From NCBI RefSeq assembly GCF_004000905.1, contig NZ_BIMD01000035.1, forward strand, positions 1-58,037: a stretch of 58,037 nucleotides of DNA, in the 5' to 3' direction. The translations under genes were made by a program, and so were the position numbers. The notes beneath the pieces are model-generated. The model was not told where the DNA came from and ran no database searches. It saw only the letters and a program-made list of their open reading frames with translations. Shown piece after piece: positions 41,590 to 51,180 of the stretch; the stretch's first letter is position 1, and each line of letters starts with the position of its first letter. Origin of the DNA: Paenibacillus humicus NBRC 102415 (GTDB taxonomy: Bacteria > Bacillota > Bacilli > Paenibacillales > Paenibacillaceae).

Positions 41590-42990
41590 GTGTCCCCCGT
41601 TAGAACGAATCGGAAAATCGTGACGGCAGGCTTGCTGCTCGGCCTGTTCATCGGCGCGCTCGACGCCACCGTCGTCAGCACCGCGACCAAGAGCATCTCG
41701 GCCGACCTGCAGGGCCTGTCGCTGCTGAGCTGGATTTTCTCCATCTACACGCTCACTACATGCGTCTCCACGCCCATCTTCGGCAAACTCGCCGACCTGT
41801 TCGGCCGCAGGAGCATCTTCGCCATCGGGCTGCTGCTCTTCGTGCTCGGCTCTGTCCTGTGCGGAGCGGCCGGCAGCATGGAGCAGCTCATCGTATTCCG
41901 AGCCATTCAAGGGATTGGAGCAGGCGCCCTGTCTCCTGTCGCCTTCACGATCGCCGGAGACCTGTATCCGGGCGAGGAACGAGGCAAGATCCAGGGCGTT
42001 TTCGCCTCCGTGTGGTCGGTAGCCGCTCTTCTGGGGCCGCTTGTAGGCGGCTATTTCGTGGACCAGATCAGCTGGCGCTGGATCTTCTTCATTAATGTTC
42101 CGATCGGCATCGTCTCGTTCGCGCTCGTATTCGGGTTCCTGAAGGAAACCGTGAGCCGAAGCGGCAAAAAGATCGATTACGCCGGCGCCGCCGCCTTCAC
42201 GGTCAGCATCTCGGCCCTGCTCTTCGCCCTGCTCACGGGCGGAGAGACGTATGCCTGGGATTCTCCGCTCATTATCGGCATGTTCGCGGCTGCCGCCGTC
42301 TTCCTGATCGTCTTCATCCAGGTGGAGAAAAAAGCCGCCGAGCCGATGCTGCCGCTGGCGCTGCTGGCCGACCGCAGACGCTCCATCCCTTACACCATGG
42401 GCTTCTTCATGTTCAGCGTCTCGTCGGGCCTGACGATCTACGCGCCGCTCTGGATTCAGATGCTGCTCGGCAAGTCCGCCACCTTCTCCGGCCTGGCCCT
42501 CATGCCGATGTCGATCGCCTGGCCGCTCGCCTCCAATTTGTCGGGCCGCTATCTGCATCGCCTCGGCCCCCGTCCGTTCATCACGGGAGGCGTCATCCTG
42601 ATCGCCGCCGGATCGATGCTGCTGCTCGCCCTGCAGCCGTCATCGCCGCTCGCCTATCTCATCTTCATCCTGTGCGTCATGGGCTTCGGCATGGGCTGCG
42701 TGAACACGCCGATTCTGGTCACGGTCCAAAACTCGGTCGGCTGGGAATCGAGAGGTGTCGCCACCTCGACCAATGCGCTCATGAACGCGCTCGGCCAGAC
42801 GATCAGCGTTGCGATTTTCGGCCTCGTATTCAACCGATTCTACCGGGAAGGCGGTACCGCTCTTCAGCTGGAGAACGGCCTGCACATGATCTTCATCCTG
42901 CTGCTCGGCTTCGCCGCCGTCAACCTGCTGATGCTGTTCCTGCTTCCTTACGGACGCAAGAACGGCCGGCGGATGGCTGCGGAAGGCTGA
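41590..42990 (+). CDS. DHA2-family MFS drug exporter
   Basis: 466 aa from the GTG at 41590: AAGGAGG is 7 bases before it, but only one base before the ATG two codons upstream. Fourteen helices; [15 protein letters not shown] in helix 1, [27 protein letters not shown] and [10 protein letters not shown] are DHA2 markers. It probably exports a toxic compound and is controlled by the divergent cysteine-rich regulator through shared promoters. Confidence 0.92.
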   Translation: MSPVRTNRKIVTAGLLLGLFIGALDATVVSTATKSISADLQGLSLLSWIFSIYTLTTCVSTPIFGKLADLFGRRSIFAIGLLLFVLGSVLCGAAGSMEQLIVFRAIQGIGAGALSPVAFTIAGDLYPGEERGKIQGVFASVWSVAALLGPLVGGYFVDQISWRWIFFINVPIGIVSFALVFGFLKETVSRSGKKIDYAGAAAFTVSISALLFALLTGGETYAWDSPLIIGMFAAAAVFLIVFIQVEKKAAEPMLPLALLADRRRSIPYTMGFFMFSVSSGLTIYAPLWIQMLLGKSATFSGLALMPMSIAWPLASNLSGRYLHRLGPRPFITGGVILIAAGSMLLLALQPSSPLAYLIFILCVMGFGMGCVNTPILVTVQNSVGWESRGVATSTNALMNALGQTISVAIFGLVFNRFYREGGTALQLENGLHMIFILLLGFAAVNLLMLFLLPYGRKNGRRMAAEG

Positions 42991-43134
42991 ACATTACGTC
43001 AGGCTACAGGACGGCATTTGCGTCCGGCTTGCCCTAAAACCACCCCCTGGCGAAGCTTCCTGCTAATCTGCGCACGGCGTCCGCCACCCTGTAAAGGGAG
43101 CTGCCGCAGTGCCTGTCTTGAAGGGAGGCCGATC

Positions 43135-44433
43135 ATGAAACTTCGCGACTGGGATTCCAACCTGAAGCTGCGGCTCGGAGGCGAGTTCGTCCTGAACATC
43201 GTTTTCTGGACGTTCTTCCCGTTCCTCTCCATCGTATTCGCCCGCGCCTTCGGCAAAGGCACGGCAGGCCTGCTGATGGTGCTGTCGCAGTCTCTCGCCG
43301 TCGCAGCCAACCTGCTCGGAGGCTATTTCACCGACCGCTACGGCCGCAAGCGGATGATGGTCATCGCCGCCTCCGGCCAGGCGATCGGCTACGGCATTTT
43401 CGCGGCCGCTTCCTCATCCTGGCTGCCGGTCCCGGCTCTGGCCTTCACCGGCTTCACGATTGCCAGCACCGCTTCTTCGTTCTATTATCCGGCCAGCCAG
43501 GCGATGGTCGCGGACGTCGTACCCGAGAAGCATCGCTCGGAAGTATTCGCCGTCTTTTATACCTTTGTCAACATCGCCGTCGTCATCGGACCGCTGCTCG
43601 GCTCCGTGCTGTACGTCGGCCATCCAGCCGCCATGCCCGCAGCCGCGAGCGCCGTCTGCGTCACGATGGCCGTCCTCCTGTCGGCCAAGCTGCGCGAGAC
43701 CAATCCGGCCCAGACATCCTCTCCCGAAGGAGGCACGGCTGCCTCCTCCTGGAAAGAAGCGATGCGGTCTCAGCTGCGGAATTACCGCATCATCGGCTCC
43801 GATCGGGTATTCCTGCTGTTCATCGCAGCCGGAATTCTGCTGTCGCAGACCTTCATGCAGCTGGACCTGCTGCTTCCGGTATATCTGGAAGAGACCGTCC
43901 ATTCCGCAAGCGTATGGAGCAGCTGGGATCTGAAGCTGACCGGCGAGCGGCTGTTCGGCCTGCTCGTCTCGGAGAACGGGCTGCTCGTCGCGCTCTTCAC
44001 CGTCGCCGTCGCGCGCTGGTCCTCGCTGCTGAAGGATCGCTGGATCTTCATCGGCGGCGCCCTCTGCTACGCCGCCTCCATGGCGCTGTTCAGCCAGGCG
44101 GGCGCCGTCTGGAGCCTTGCCGGCGTCATGGTCGTCTTCACGCTGGCCGAGCTCATGTGCGCAGGGCCGCAGCAGATGTTCGTGACGAGGCTTGCGCCGG
44201 AGCGGATGAGAGGCCAGTATTTCGCCGCCTCCAGCCTCCGCTTCACAATCGGGCGTACGCTGGCTCCGCTGTCCATTCCTCTGTGCGGCTTGATCGGCTT
44301 CAATTGGACGTTCGCGCTGCTGGCGCTGCTGGCCGTCGCGGCGGCCGTCCTGTACAAGATCATGTTTGATTGGTACGACGGCGCCGCTCCTTCCCCCGAT
44401 GTCCAAGCCAGCGGCAAAACGATCCTCCCGTAG
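43135..44433 (+). CDS. MFS transporter
   Basis: 432 aa from the ATG at 43135 (AAGGGAGG 6 bases upstream); the frame open to 43018 has no ribosome binding site. About twelve helices; GGYFTDRYGRKRMMV is the MFS loop motif. The gap to the previous exporter is 144 bp, so it may be read from the same transcript. Substrate unknown; DHA1-like. Confidence 0.87.
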   Translation: MKLRDWDSNLKLRLGGEFVLNIVFWTFFPFLSIVFARAFGKGTAGLLMVLSQSLAVAANLLGGYFTDRYGRKRMMVIAASGQAIGYGIFAAASSSWLPVPALAFTGFTIASTASSFYYPASQAMVADVVPEKHRSEVFAVFYTFVNIAVVIGPLLGSVLYVGHPAAMPAAASAVCVTMAVLLSAKLRETNPAQTSSPEGGTAASSWKEAMRSQLRNYRIIGSDRVFLLFIAAGILLSQTFMQLDLLLPVYLEETVHSASVWSSWDLKLTGERLFGLLVSENGLLVALFTVAVARWSSLLKDRWIFIGGALCYAASMALFSQAGAVWSLAGVMVVFTLAELMCAGPQQMFVTRLAPERMRGQYFAASSLRFTIGRTLAPLSIPLCGLIGFNWTFALLALLAVAAAVLYKIMFDWYDGAAPSPDVQASGKTILP

Positions 44434-44511
44434 AGGCTACATTCGCCGGTAGAAGGCGCTGCGGTCCGCTCGGATAGACTAGACGTCCCTCCACTTGAAG
44501 ACGGCAAACCA

Positions 44512-44551
44512 AAAACGGCCACCATGTGAATGGGAGACCGTTTTTTTTTCG
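44512..44551. terminator. Terminator between MFS and DinB genes
   Basis: Imperfect hairpin ACGGcC.CCAT / ATGG..gaCCGT followed by T9 on plus and preceded by A5, so usable on both strands. Confidence 0.6.
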
Positions 44552-44576
44552 TTTCATGGACAAGCATCCGAAACCA

Positions 44577-45029
44577 TCAGGAATGGCGGGCAAAAATCTG
44601 CGCCAAATGATGATCCAGATGGTCGACATAATCATCTGCAAGCCAAGCCAGCGTGACGTTTCCATTCGGGCCTCCGGAGCACACCTTGTCCAGCTCCTCC
44701 TCCGACAGCCCTGCCATGACAACGGAAACCTGCCGGTTGAGCGAGGTCCATAGGCTCAGGATATCCTCGACGGGCTGATGATGGTAGTCCATGATGGATA
44801 CCCACTTGTCCTGCTCATACTTCAGGATGGCATGCGGCTGAGGCTCGTATTGCGCCCGGACGAAACGCTGAAGATTCGTAAGCGCCGAATCGCATAAATG
44901 GCCCAGAATCTCCTTTCCAGACCATTTCCCCTCCTCCGGCCTGCGATCGAACCAATGAGGCGGAAGGCTGCGGATTTGGGCGGGCACCTCCCGAATTCTT
45001 TCCTCCAGCCGCTCCCTTGCACGGCACAT
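44577..45029 (-). CDS. DinB-superfamily protein
   Basis: 150 aa from the ATG at 45029 (GGAGGG 6 bases upstream). DinB four-helix bundle with WSGKEILGHLCDSALTNLQRF, the conserved His that binds metal, and a C-terminal DYVDHLDHHLAQIF with further His ligands. Small-molecule S-transferase-like role is possible; exact function unknown. Only weakly similar to the DinB protein at 28784. Confidence 0.87.
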   Translation of the reverse strand: MCRARERLEERIREVPAQIRSLPPHWFDRRPEEGKWSGKEILGHLCDSALTNLQRFVRAQYEPQPHAILKYEQDKWVSIMDYHHQPVEDILSLWTSLNRQVSVVMAGLSEEELDKVCSGGPNGNVTLAWLADDYVDHLDHHLAQIFARHS

Positions 45030-45129
45030 AAGCATCCCTCCGGTTTTTCACCCATTCTACCACGCGTCCTGCGTTCCGGCATCTGCACCTGCCCTCCCTC
45101 TGTGTCGATGCTCCCTCCTCCCCCGGCAG

Positions 45130-46308
45130 CTACCCGCCCGATGCCGCCCGTTCCGCATTTACCCGTCCATGCGCCCAGTACATGCCGGTTCCCTCTATGG
45201 GATCGGCGGAAGCCAGCAGGCGTTCCCGGATAGCCGAGGCGTCGAGCCCTTGTCCAGCGAGCAGAGCGGCAACGCCAGACACATGCGGAGCGGCCATGGA
45301 CGTTCCGCTCAGATACGTATAACGTCCGTACCTGTAAGTCGATACGATCTTTTCTCCCGGAGCGGCCACATCCACCCAGGCGCCGTAGTTGGAAAAAGCC
45401 GAATGGACGTCCTCCGCGCCTACGGATCCGACGGAGATGACCTCGTCGTAAGCTGCGGGATAAAGCTTCGCCGGGCTGCCGTCATTGCCGGCCGCCGCCA
45501 CGATGACCGCGCCTTTGGATGCCGCATAGCGGATCGCATCGCGCAGAACCGCTGATCGGCCCGCTCCGCCGAGGCTGAGATTGATCACCTTCGCGCCTTG
45601 ATCGGCCGCATAACGGACTCCGGCAGCGATCGTCGCGATCGCCCCCGATCCGTTGCGGTCCAGAACGCGAACCGGCAGCACGAGAGCGTCCGGAGCGATG
45701 CCGGCGATGCCGATTCCATTGCCGGTAGCTGCGGCCGCGATGCCGGCTACGTGGGTACCGTGGCCGTTCTGATCTTCCGGCGGCTGTCCGGGCTGCACGA
45801 AGTCTTGTCCAGCCAGCAGCTTGGCCGACAAGTCAGGGTGGCTGCCATCCACTCCCGTATCCACGACGGCAAGGATAACGGAAGCTTCGCCGGCAGCCTT
45901 GTCCCATGCCTGCTCCGCATGAATCAGCTTCGGACCGTACTGGAGCGGATAAAAGGCATCGTTCGGAGCCAGGCAGCTCCGATAGATATAGTTCGGCTCC
46001 GCGTACTCCACCTCCGGATGCTCGTGGTAGGCGTCGCGCAGCAGACGCGCGCTGCGGGAGGCTCGTCCGCCTTTGACATGATGCAGCTTCCCGTTTCCGC
46101 GCTCCGCGATGACCTTGCCGCCGCATTGCTCGTGAATCCGGCAGCGGGCCTCCTGCGCCACTCCGTCATGAAACTTCACGAGCAGTTCGCCGGGCACGTG
46201 CTCCGGCATGCTCCTCTCTAGTCTCCACCCTCGCCAAGCCGCGCCCGACCATGCGGCGGCAGCCAAAACCGCCGCGCCGGCGGCAGGCAGCCATGTCATG
46301 ACATCCAT
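45130..46308 (-). CDS. Subtilisin-family (S8) serine protease
   Basis: 392 aa from the ATG at 46308 (AAGGAGG about 10 bases upstream, an upstream GTG is too close to it). N-terminal hydrophobic segment, propeptide/inhibitor-like region (about 36-100), then the peptidase: Asp in VVDTGVDGSHPDL, His in NGHGTHVAGI, oxyanion Asn in AAAGNDG, Ser in LSGTSMAAPHVSG. Thermitase-like without extra C-terminal domain. Probably secreted or membrane-anchored and used in protein degradation. Confidence 0.93.
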   Translation of the reverse strand: MDVMTWLPAAGAAVLAAAAWSGAAWRGWRLERSMPEHVPGELLVKFHDGVAQEARCRIHEQCGGKVIAERGNGKLHHVKGGRASRSARLLRDAYHEHPEVEYAEPNYIYRSCLAPNDAFYPLQYGPKLIHAEQAWDKAAGEASVILAVVDTGVDGSHPDLSAKLLAGQDFVQPGQPPEDQNGHGTHVAGIAAAATGNGIGIAGIAPDALVLPVRVLDRNGSGAIATIAAGVRYAADQGAKVINLSLGGAGRSAVLRDAIRYAASKGAVIVAAAGNDGSPAKLYPAAYDEVISVGSVGAEDVHSAFSNYGAWVDVAAPGEKIVSTYRYGRYTYLSGTSMAAPHVSGVAALLAGQGLDASAIRERLLASADPIEGTGMYWAHGRVNAERAASGG

Positions 46309-46619
46309 TCCGATCACGCCTCCTTCGACCTTGCAGCCTCGACTGCCCTACTACTCTATGGATGCCGGGGAGGCATGGCATGGATGGATGCCTTTGAATC
46401 TATTAAATATGCGGATGCCCGCCGCTAGCTGCCCGCCAGCAAGTCCGAGCCGTCAAAAGAGGAAAGGAGTCCTTTCGCTTTTCCCCTTTACGCGCAAACA
46501 AAAACCCTCCTGTACCGGAGTGCCCGGCAGGAGGGCTGAAAACCTGCTTATGCTTTCTCTATCTCTATGCTCAATTCCGGCAAAGGCGAGGCAGCCAGCT
46601 GCAGACGCGGCGGCCGCCT
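46309..46619. other. Gap between protease and small gene
   Basis: 311 bp; a minus-strand terminator at 46500-46537 belongs to the small gene to the right. No other gene recognised. Confidence 0.6.
46500..46537 (-). terminator. Intrinsic terminator of the 58-aa gene
   Basis: CCCTCCTG pairs with CAGGAGGG around a 15-base loop, then TTTTTGTTTG on the minus strand. Confidence 0.88.
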
Positions 46620-46796
46620 TCATTTCCGGATCAAGGCGCCGAGAATCGCCAATGCATGCCATGTTTTCTTGACCGGCCGCCGCCGTGCCGCTCCCGGGCC
46701 TTTTTCAATGTCTTCCCACATTCGGAGCGGGTTCTCCCCCCTCATCTCCGACTGCTTCAGCTCCGCCATTTTTTCCATGAAGTATTCCTCCATCAT
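46620..46796 (-). CDS. Small basic protein, 58 aa, unknown
   Basis: 58 aa starting MMEEYFMEKMAELKQSEM and ending TWHALAILGALIRK. AAGGAGG is 8 bases before the ATG at 46796, and a strong terminator follows 83 bp after the stop, so I regard it as real although short. Acidic N-terminus, Arg/Lys-rich middle, hydrophobic C-terminal helix. Family not recognised. It is divergent from the SgrR-like gene. Confidence 0.7.
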   Translation of the reverse strand: MMEEYFMEKMAELKQSEMRGENPLRMWEDIEKGPGAARRRPVKKTWHALAILGALIRK

Positions 46797-46919
46797 CCAT
46801 CATTCCTCCTTGGCTTCCCTGCTTTTATTATGCTCTGTGCAAAAAGGGTTAAAAAGCGTATAATCACCTCAATACTTTTCCCCTTTTAAACATCCGCACT
46901 GCATAGGAGGCCAACCTCA

Positions 46920-48782
46920 ATGTATGCTCAGGAACGCTACTTGACCCTGCTTGGCCGATTTTCGGGCGATACGGACACGGCCCTGCCGGTCGAAGCGACG
47001 CTCGAGAATATTGCCGCGGCGCTGTTCTGCACTCCGCGCAACGCCAAGCATATTCTGCGCAGGCTGGAGGATGAGGGGCTTATCCGCTGGCTGCCCGGCC
47101 GCGGGCGCGGACACCGCTCGCAGATCGCATTTCTGGCCGACAAGCGCGAATACCTGCTCGAACTGCTGAGAAGCCTTGCAGGCAAAGGCGATTACAAGCA
47201 GGCCTTCGAGCTTTTGGAAGGATACGGCAACGAGGTCGAAAAGGCCGAATTCATGGCCTGGCTGGACGGCAGCTTCGGATACCGCAAGGAACAGGGAGAG
47301 GGAGGAGCCTATGCGGCGGATACGCTGCGCTTTCCAGTCGTCTCGTCCTTCTCGACCTTCGATCCGGCTCAAATCAACTATGCCCTCGACGGTCATTTGG
47401 CTCGCCAGATCTACGACCGCCTCCTGCAGTTCGACGATCTCGAGCAGGTCATGCTGCCAGGAGCGGCGCATCATTGGACTTCCAGCGACGACGCCAGGGA
47501 GTGGACCTTCTTTCTCAAGAAAGGCATCCGGTTCCATCACGGTCCGGAGATGACCTCCGCCGACGTGAAATTCACCTTCGACCGGCTTCGGGCCTCTGTG
47601 GACAACGGCTGGCTGATGAGGGGGGTGGACGAAATCGAGACGATCGGACCGCGCGTCGTCCGCTTTCGCCTCCGCAGGCCGAACCATATCTTCAGCCGTT
47701 TCGTCTGCGCCGCGGCCGCTTCCCTGCTGCCTGCCGGCTTCGGAGGCCGCAGCGAGCAGGACTTCTGGAAACTGCCGTCCGGCAGCGGCCCTTTCCGGAT
47801 GATCCATGCCAGCGACAGCTGCGTGGAGCTCGCTGCCCATCCGTCCTATCACCAAGGCCGGCCTTACCTCGACGGCGTGGACATCGTCATCATGCCCAAG
47901 GATTTTCGGCCCCGGATCGAAGGCACGCCGGAGATCTTCCGGCCGCGGGACGGATTGGGAAAGAGCTGGGCGGGCGAACATGCCTCCGCCACAGCCGACT
48001 GGCTCGCGCTGCAAAAGCTGTGCCGCGGCTGCACCCTCCTGTCCTGGAATCTCCAGCGCTCAGGCCCGCAGCAGTCCGAAGCCTTCCGCAGGGCGGTAAA
48101 AATGATTTTGGATCCCGTCCAGATGGTCGCGGATCTGGGGGGAGACCGCGCGCTGCCGGCTTACAGCTTTCTTCCCGATGTCAGCATGGCACGCACGCCC
48201 GAGCCGCCGCGCACCGAACGCATCCGTGCGGCTTTGCGGGATTCGGAGTATGCCGGAGCTCCTCTGCGGCTGACTGCCAACCCCAAATACGCTGAAGATG
48301 TCCAATGGATCCAGAAGCGCCTCCAGGAATGGGGCATCGCGCTCGACACGCGGCTCAGCCCGACTGCTTCCTGCCGGAATCTAGGAACGCCGGAGACCGA
48401 TGTGACGGTTTTCGGCCTTGTCCTTGCCGATGACGAGGTCGATGAAATCGAAGCTTACGAGCATGGTGGCTGCGTCATGTCGAACTACTTCGACGAAGAG
48501 AGAAGGTTCTGGATCCGCGAGCGGGTCGATGCCGCCCTGGCCGAATCTCTTCCGGAGAGGCGCAGCCAGATCATGCGGCAGATCGAGGAGCAGCTGCGCG
48601 ACGAGGCCTCGCTGATCTTCCTTCATCATCAGCAGCTCCAGACCTACCTTCATCCCAGCGTTCAGGGCGCGAGGCTGAATACGCTCGGCTGGATCGACTT
48701 CAAGGAAGTATGGCTGGAGAGCTGCCTGGACGTCGGCGGCACCAGGGAAGCCGGGAAGCTTGTGTCCGGCTCCTTGAGCTGA
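46920..48782 (+). CDS. SgrR-like regulator: HTH fused to an oligopeptide-binding-type domain
   Basis: 620 aa. Residues 1-115 are the SgrR_N-type winged HTH (YLTLLGRF, LENIAAALFCTPRNAKHILRRLEDEGLIRWLPGRGRG). Residues about 130-600 are SBP_bac_5-like (FDPAQINYALDGHLARQIYDRLLQFD, WTFFLKKGIRFHHGPEMTSADV). In the family, the solute-binding half senses a sugar phosphate, peptide or similar compound and the HTH activates an exporter or transporter. RBS AGGAGG, TATAAT-like -10 at 46859-46864. No transporter gene lies directly next to it; the target is unclear. Confidence 0.87.
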   Translation: MYAQERYLTLLGRFSGDTDTALPVEATLENIAAALFCTPRNAKHILRRLEDEGLIRWLPGRGRGHRSQIAFLADKREYLLELLRSLAGKGDYKQAFELLEGYGNEVEKAEFMAWLDGSFGYRKEQGEGGAYAADTLRFPVVSSFSTFDPAQINYALDGHLARQIYDRLLQFDDLEQVMLPGAAHHWTSSDDAREWTFFLKKGIRFHHGPEMTSADVKFTFDRLRASVDNGWLMRGVDEIETIGPRVVRFRLRRPNHIFSRFVCAAAASLLPAGFGGRSEQDFWKLPSGSGPFRMIHASDSCVELAAHPSYHQGRPYLDGVDIVIMPKDFRPRIEGTPEIFRPRDGLGKSWAGEHASATADWLALQKLCRGCTLLSWNLQRSGPQQSEAFRRAVKMILDPVQMVADLGGDRALPAYSFLPDVSMARTPEPPRTERIRAALRDSEYAGAPLRLTANPKYAEDVQWIQKRLQEWGIALDTRLSPTASCRNLGTPETDVTVFGLVLADDEVDEIEAYEHGGCVMSNYFDEERRFWIRERVDAALAESLPERRSQIMRQIEEQLRDEASLIFLHHQQLQTYLHPSVQGARLNTLGWIDFKEVWLESCLDVGGTREAGKLVSGSLS

Positions 48783-48806
48783 ATTGGACACGAAAAACTG
48801 CTAGCA

Positions 48807-48840
48807 AAAGACCCGTTCGCCATCAACGAACGGGTCTTTG
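48807..48840. terminator. Terminator after the SgrR-like gene
   Basis: AAAGACCCGTTCG / CGAACGGGTCTTT, 13-bp perfect stem with a 7-base loop. Confidence 0.9.
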
Positions 48841-48924
48841 TTATGGGCCTCTTGTTTAAGGGAAGAAGAAGTCATTCCGTCCGTTAAAAGCCAGAATTTG
48901 CTCGCGAGCAGCCCACGCTCAGGA

Positions 48925-50319
48925 CTAGAGGGGCAGCCGCACCGTCATGACGGTCCCCCGCCCGAGCTCGCTCTCCGCTTCGACCGAGCCCCCGTGCAAG
49001 TTGACGATCCGCTGCACGATGGACAGTCCGAGCCCGCTGCCGCTGCCTCCTTCTCCATCGTGGCGGCGCGATTTGTCCGCTTTGTGGAACCGCTCGAAGA
49101 TGCGGGAAAGCTCATCCGGCGCGATGCCCGGTCCCGTATCGCGGACCGATACGCTCCAGAAGCCGTCCTCTTGCCTGAGCTCGATGCCCAGGACGCCTCC
49201 CCGGCCCGTAAATTTGACGGCATTGCCGATCAGATTCAGCCATACCTCGTACATAAGGCTCTGGTCGGCGGCCACGGTCGTCTCGGGCAATTCCAGCTCC
49301 AGCTGAAGCTCCTTGTCTGTCCACTGCCACTCCAGCATGAGCAGCGCTTGACGCAGCTGCTCATCCAGCCGGTACGGCTGCCGGTGCAGCACCCGCTCCT
49401 GACGGTCGACGTCGGCAAGCATCAGCAGCTGGCGGCTGAGCGAGGACAGCCTCCGGCTCTCCTCGTCGATGACGGCCAGATAACGCCGGGTCTCCAGCGC
49501 ATCCGGAGCCGGCTTGCTGTCCAGAAGGGTGCGGATGAAGCCCCGGATGGACGTCAGCGGAGACTGGAATTCATGGGACACATTCGCCACGAACTCCTGG
49601 CGCATCCGGTCCAGATCGCGGATGGACCGCGCCATCGTAGAGAAGCGGCGGCCGAGCTCGCCGATCTCATCGCGCCGGGACGTGTCGATGCTCACCTCGT
49701 AATCGCCTCCGGCGATGCGCTGCGCCGCTCTCGTCAGCCGCTTCACCGGCTGCACGATGAGGCTGCTGAGCGCGGCGATCAGCAGCAGGCTGATGCCGAA
49801 CGTGCTGACGAGCAGCACCGCCACGATTACGCGCACCTCCCCGATCTGGCGCTCCAGATCGGGACGGATGAAGACGGCAGCCGTTCCTTCCGCCGTCTTC
49901 AGCGGAAAGCCGTACGTATTGCGGGCGCTGTTCTCGAAGTAGGCGAACAGCTTGAAGCGCCTGTTCTCCTCCGACATGCCATGGTAGGCGCCCCCCTCCC
50001 TCACCTTCTCCACCTGGCTTGCCGAAGGAAACCGCTCGTGGCGGAAAGCTGTCCCGTAGGCGTGCCTGTCGCCTGAGGGACCGACTGTATACAGCTGGTA
50101 GCCAAGGCCCGCAATGCCTCCGAGCAGCGTCGGCAGATCCTCCTGCGGCGCTCCGTCATGCAAGGCCTTGACCTGATCCGCCGCCTGCTCCATGTTCGCT
50201 TCATTATTGGCATTGAGCCGGTAATCGTAATAAAGGCTGGTGAGCAGCATGCCTCCGATGCTGCTGAGCAGCGCGATCAAGACAAAGGTAAGGACGATGC
50301 GGAAATACAGGCTCTTCAC
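48925..50319 (-). CDS. Sensor histidine kinase with HAMP domain
   Basis: 464 aa from a GTG at 50319 overlapping the regulator stop. Two membrane helices (about 5-30 and 165-190) bracket an extracytoplasmic domain; HAMP (PVKRLTRAAQRIAGGDYEVSI), HisKA with NVSHEFQSPLTSI, HATPase_c with NLIGNAVKF, DTGPGIAP and GSGLGLSIVQRI. Gln follows the family's usual Glu/Phe in the H-box (HEFQSP instead of HELRTP), a common variant. Partner of the regulator at 50316. Confidence 0.92.
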   Translation of the reverse strand: MKSLYFRIVLTFVLIALLSSIGGMLLTSLYYDYRLNANNEANMEQAADQVKALHDGAPQEDLPTLLGGIAGLGYQLYTVGPSGDRHAYGTAFRHERFPSASQVEKVREGGAYHGMSEENRRFKLFAYFENSARNTYGFPLKTAEGTAAVFIRPDLERQIGEVRVIVAVLLVSTFGISLLLIAALSSLIVQPVKRLTRAAQRIAGGDYEVSIDTSRRDEIGELGRRFSTMARSIRDLDRMRQEFVANVSHEFQSPLTSIRGFIRTLLDSKPAPDALETRRYLAVIDEESRRLSSLSRQLLMLADVDRQERVLHRQPYRLDEQLRQALLMLEWQWTDKELQLELELPETTVAADQSLMYEVWLNLIGNAVKFTGRGGVLGIELRQEDGFWSVSVRDTGPGIAPDELSRIFERFHKADKSRRHDGEGGSGSGLGLSIVQRIVNLHGGSVEAESELGRGTVMTVRLPL

Positions 50320-51002
50320 GATGGGCCGCCCCCGGTCTCCAGCTTGTAGCCGAGGCCCCGGATCGTCGTGATGACGAAGTCGTTCCGGCAAGGCTCGAAT
50401 CTTTCCCTTAAACGCTTCACATGCACGTCGACGGTCCGGCTGTCTCCCTCATAGTCCGTTCCCCAGATCATGGAGATGAGCTGCTCCCGGGTATGGATTC
50501 GGCCCGGCTGGCTGGCAAGCTGAGCCAGCAGCTGAAATTCGCGCAGCGGCAGGACGATGCTCTGCCCGGCGGCCGTCACCTCGTAGCTCCCTCGGTCGAT
50601 CGTCACGCCCCCCAGCCGGATGACCTCCGAGCTGGCCATCCGGTACCGGCGCAGCAGCGCCTTGATCCGGAACAGCAGCTCCTGCGGCTCGAAAGGCTTC
50701 ACGAGGTAATCGTCCGTTCCGGCCTCGAAGCCCCTTTCCTTGTCCTCCATCGCTCCCTTGGCCGTCAGCAGGATGACCGGCAGATCGTAGTGGCGGCGAA
50801 TCTCCTCCGTCAGCTCCAGTCCGTCCTTATGGGGCATCATGACATCGACGACGGCCAGATGTACCTGCCCGGCTTCCAGCATGGACACCGCTTCTTGTCC
50901 GTCCGCGGCTTCGCTCACGGCATATCCCTCGCGTGTCAGCACGAGCCTCAGCAGCTCGCGGATATGTGGATCGTCGTCGGCGACCAGAATATGGATACGC
51001 AT
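50316..51002 (-). CDS. OmpR-family response regulator
   Basis: 228 aa from the ATG at 51002 (GGGAGG 9 bases upstream, a nearer ATG has only 3). Receiver with VADDDPHIREL, phospho-Asp in LAVVDVMMPHKDG and KPFEPQE; winged helix (about 128-226) ending ITTIRGLGYKLE. Forms a two-component pair with the kinase. The nearby collagen-like gene (51181) is a possible but unproven target, read in the same direction from further upstream. Confidence 0.93.
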   Translation of the reverse strand: MRIHILVADDDPHIRELLRLVLTREGYAVSEAADGQEAVSMLEAGQVHLAVVDVMMPHKDGLELTEEIRRHYDLPVILLTAKGAMEDKERGFEAGTDDYLVKPFEPQELLFRIKALLRRYRMASSEVIRLGGVTIDRGSYEVTAAGQSIVLPLREFQLLAQLASQPGRIHTREQLISMIWGTDYEGDSRTVDVHVKRLRERFEPCRNDFVITTIRGLGYKLETGGGPS

Positions 51003-51102
51003 AGGCATGAGCCTCCCGGTGGTTGGAATCCTTCAAATCAACTGTTGGTATCATGACGGATGTATGCTCCGATTTCAACTTTCACCTTAGACGGAGGATC
51101 AA

Positions 51103-51136
51103 AAAAAGCCAGCCAGAAATTCTGGCTGGCCTGATC
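51103..51136 (-). terminator. Terminator of the collagen-like gene
   Basis: GCCAGCCAGAA-TT-TCTGGCTGGC, 10-bp stem or more, then T7 on the minus strand. Confidence 0.88.
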
Positions 51137-51180
51137 GTACGAAAAGCCTCCTGAAGGCTTTCCGTAAAAATGGAGCGGAT

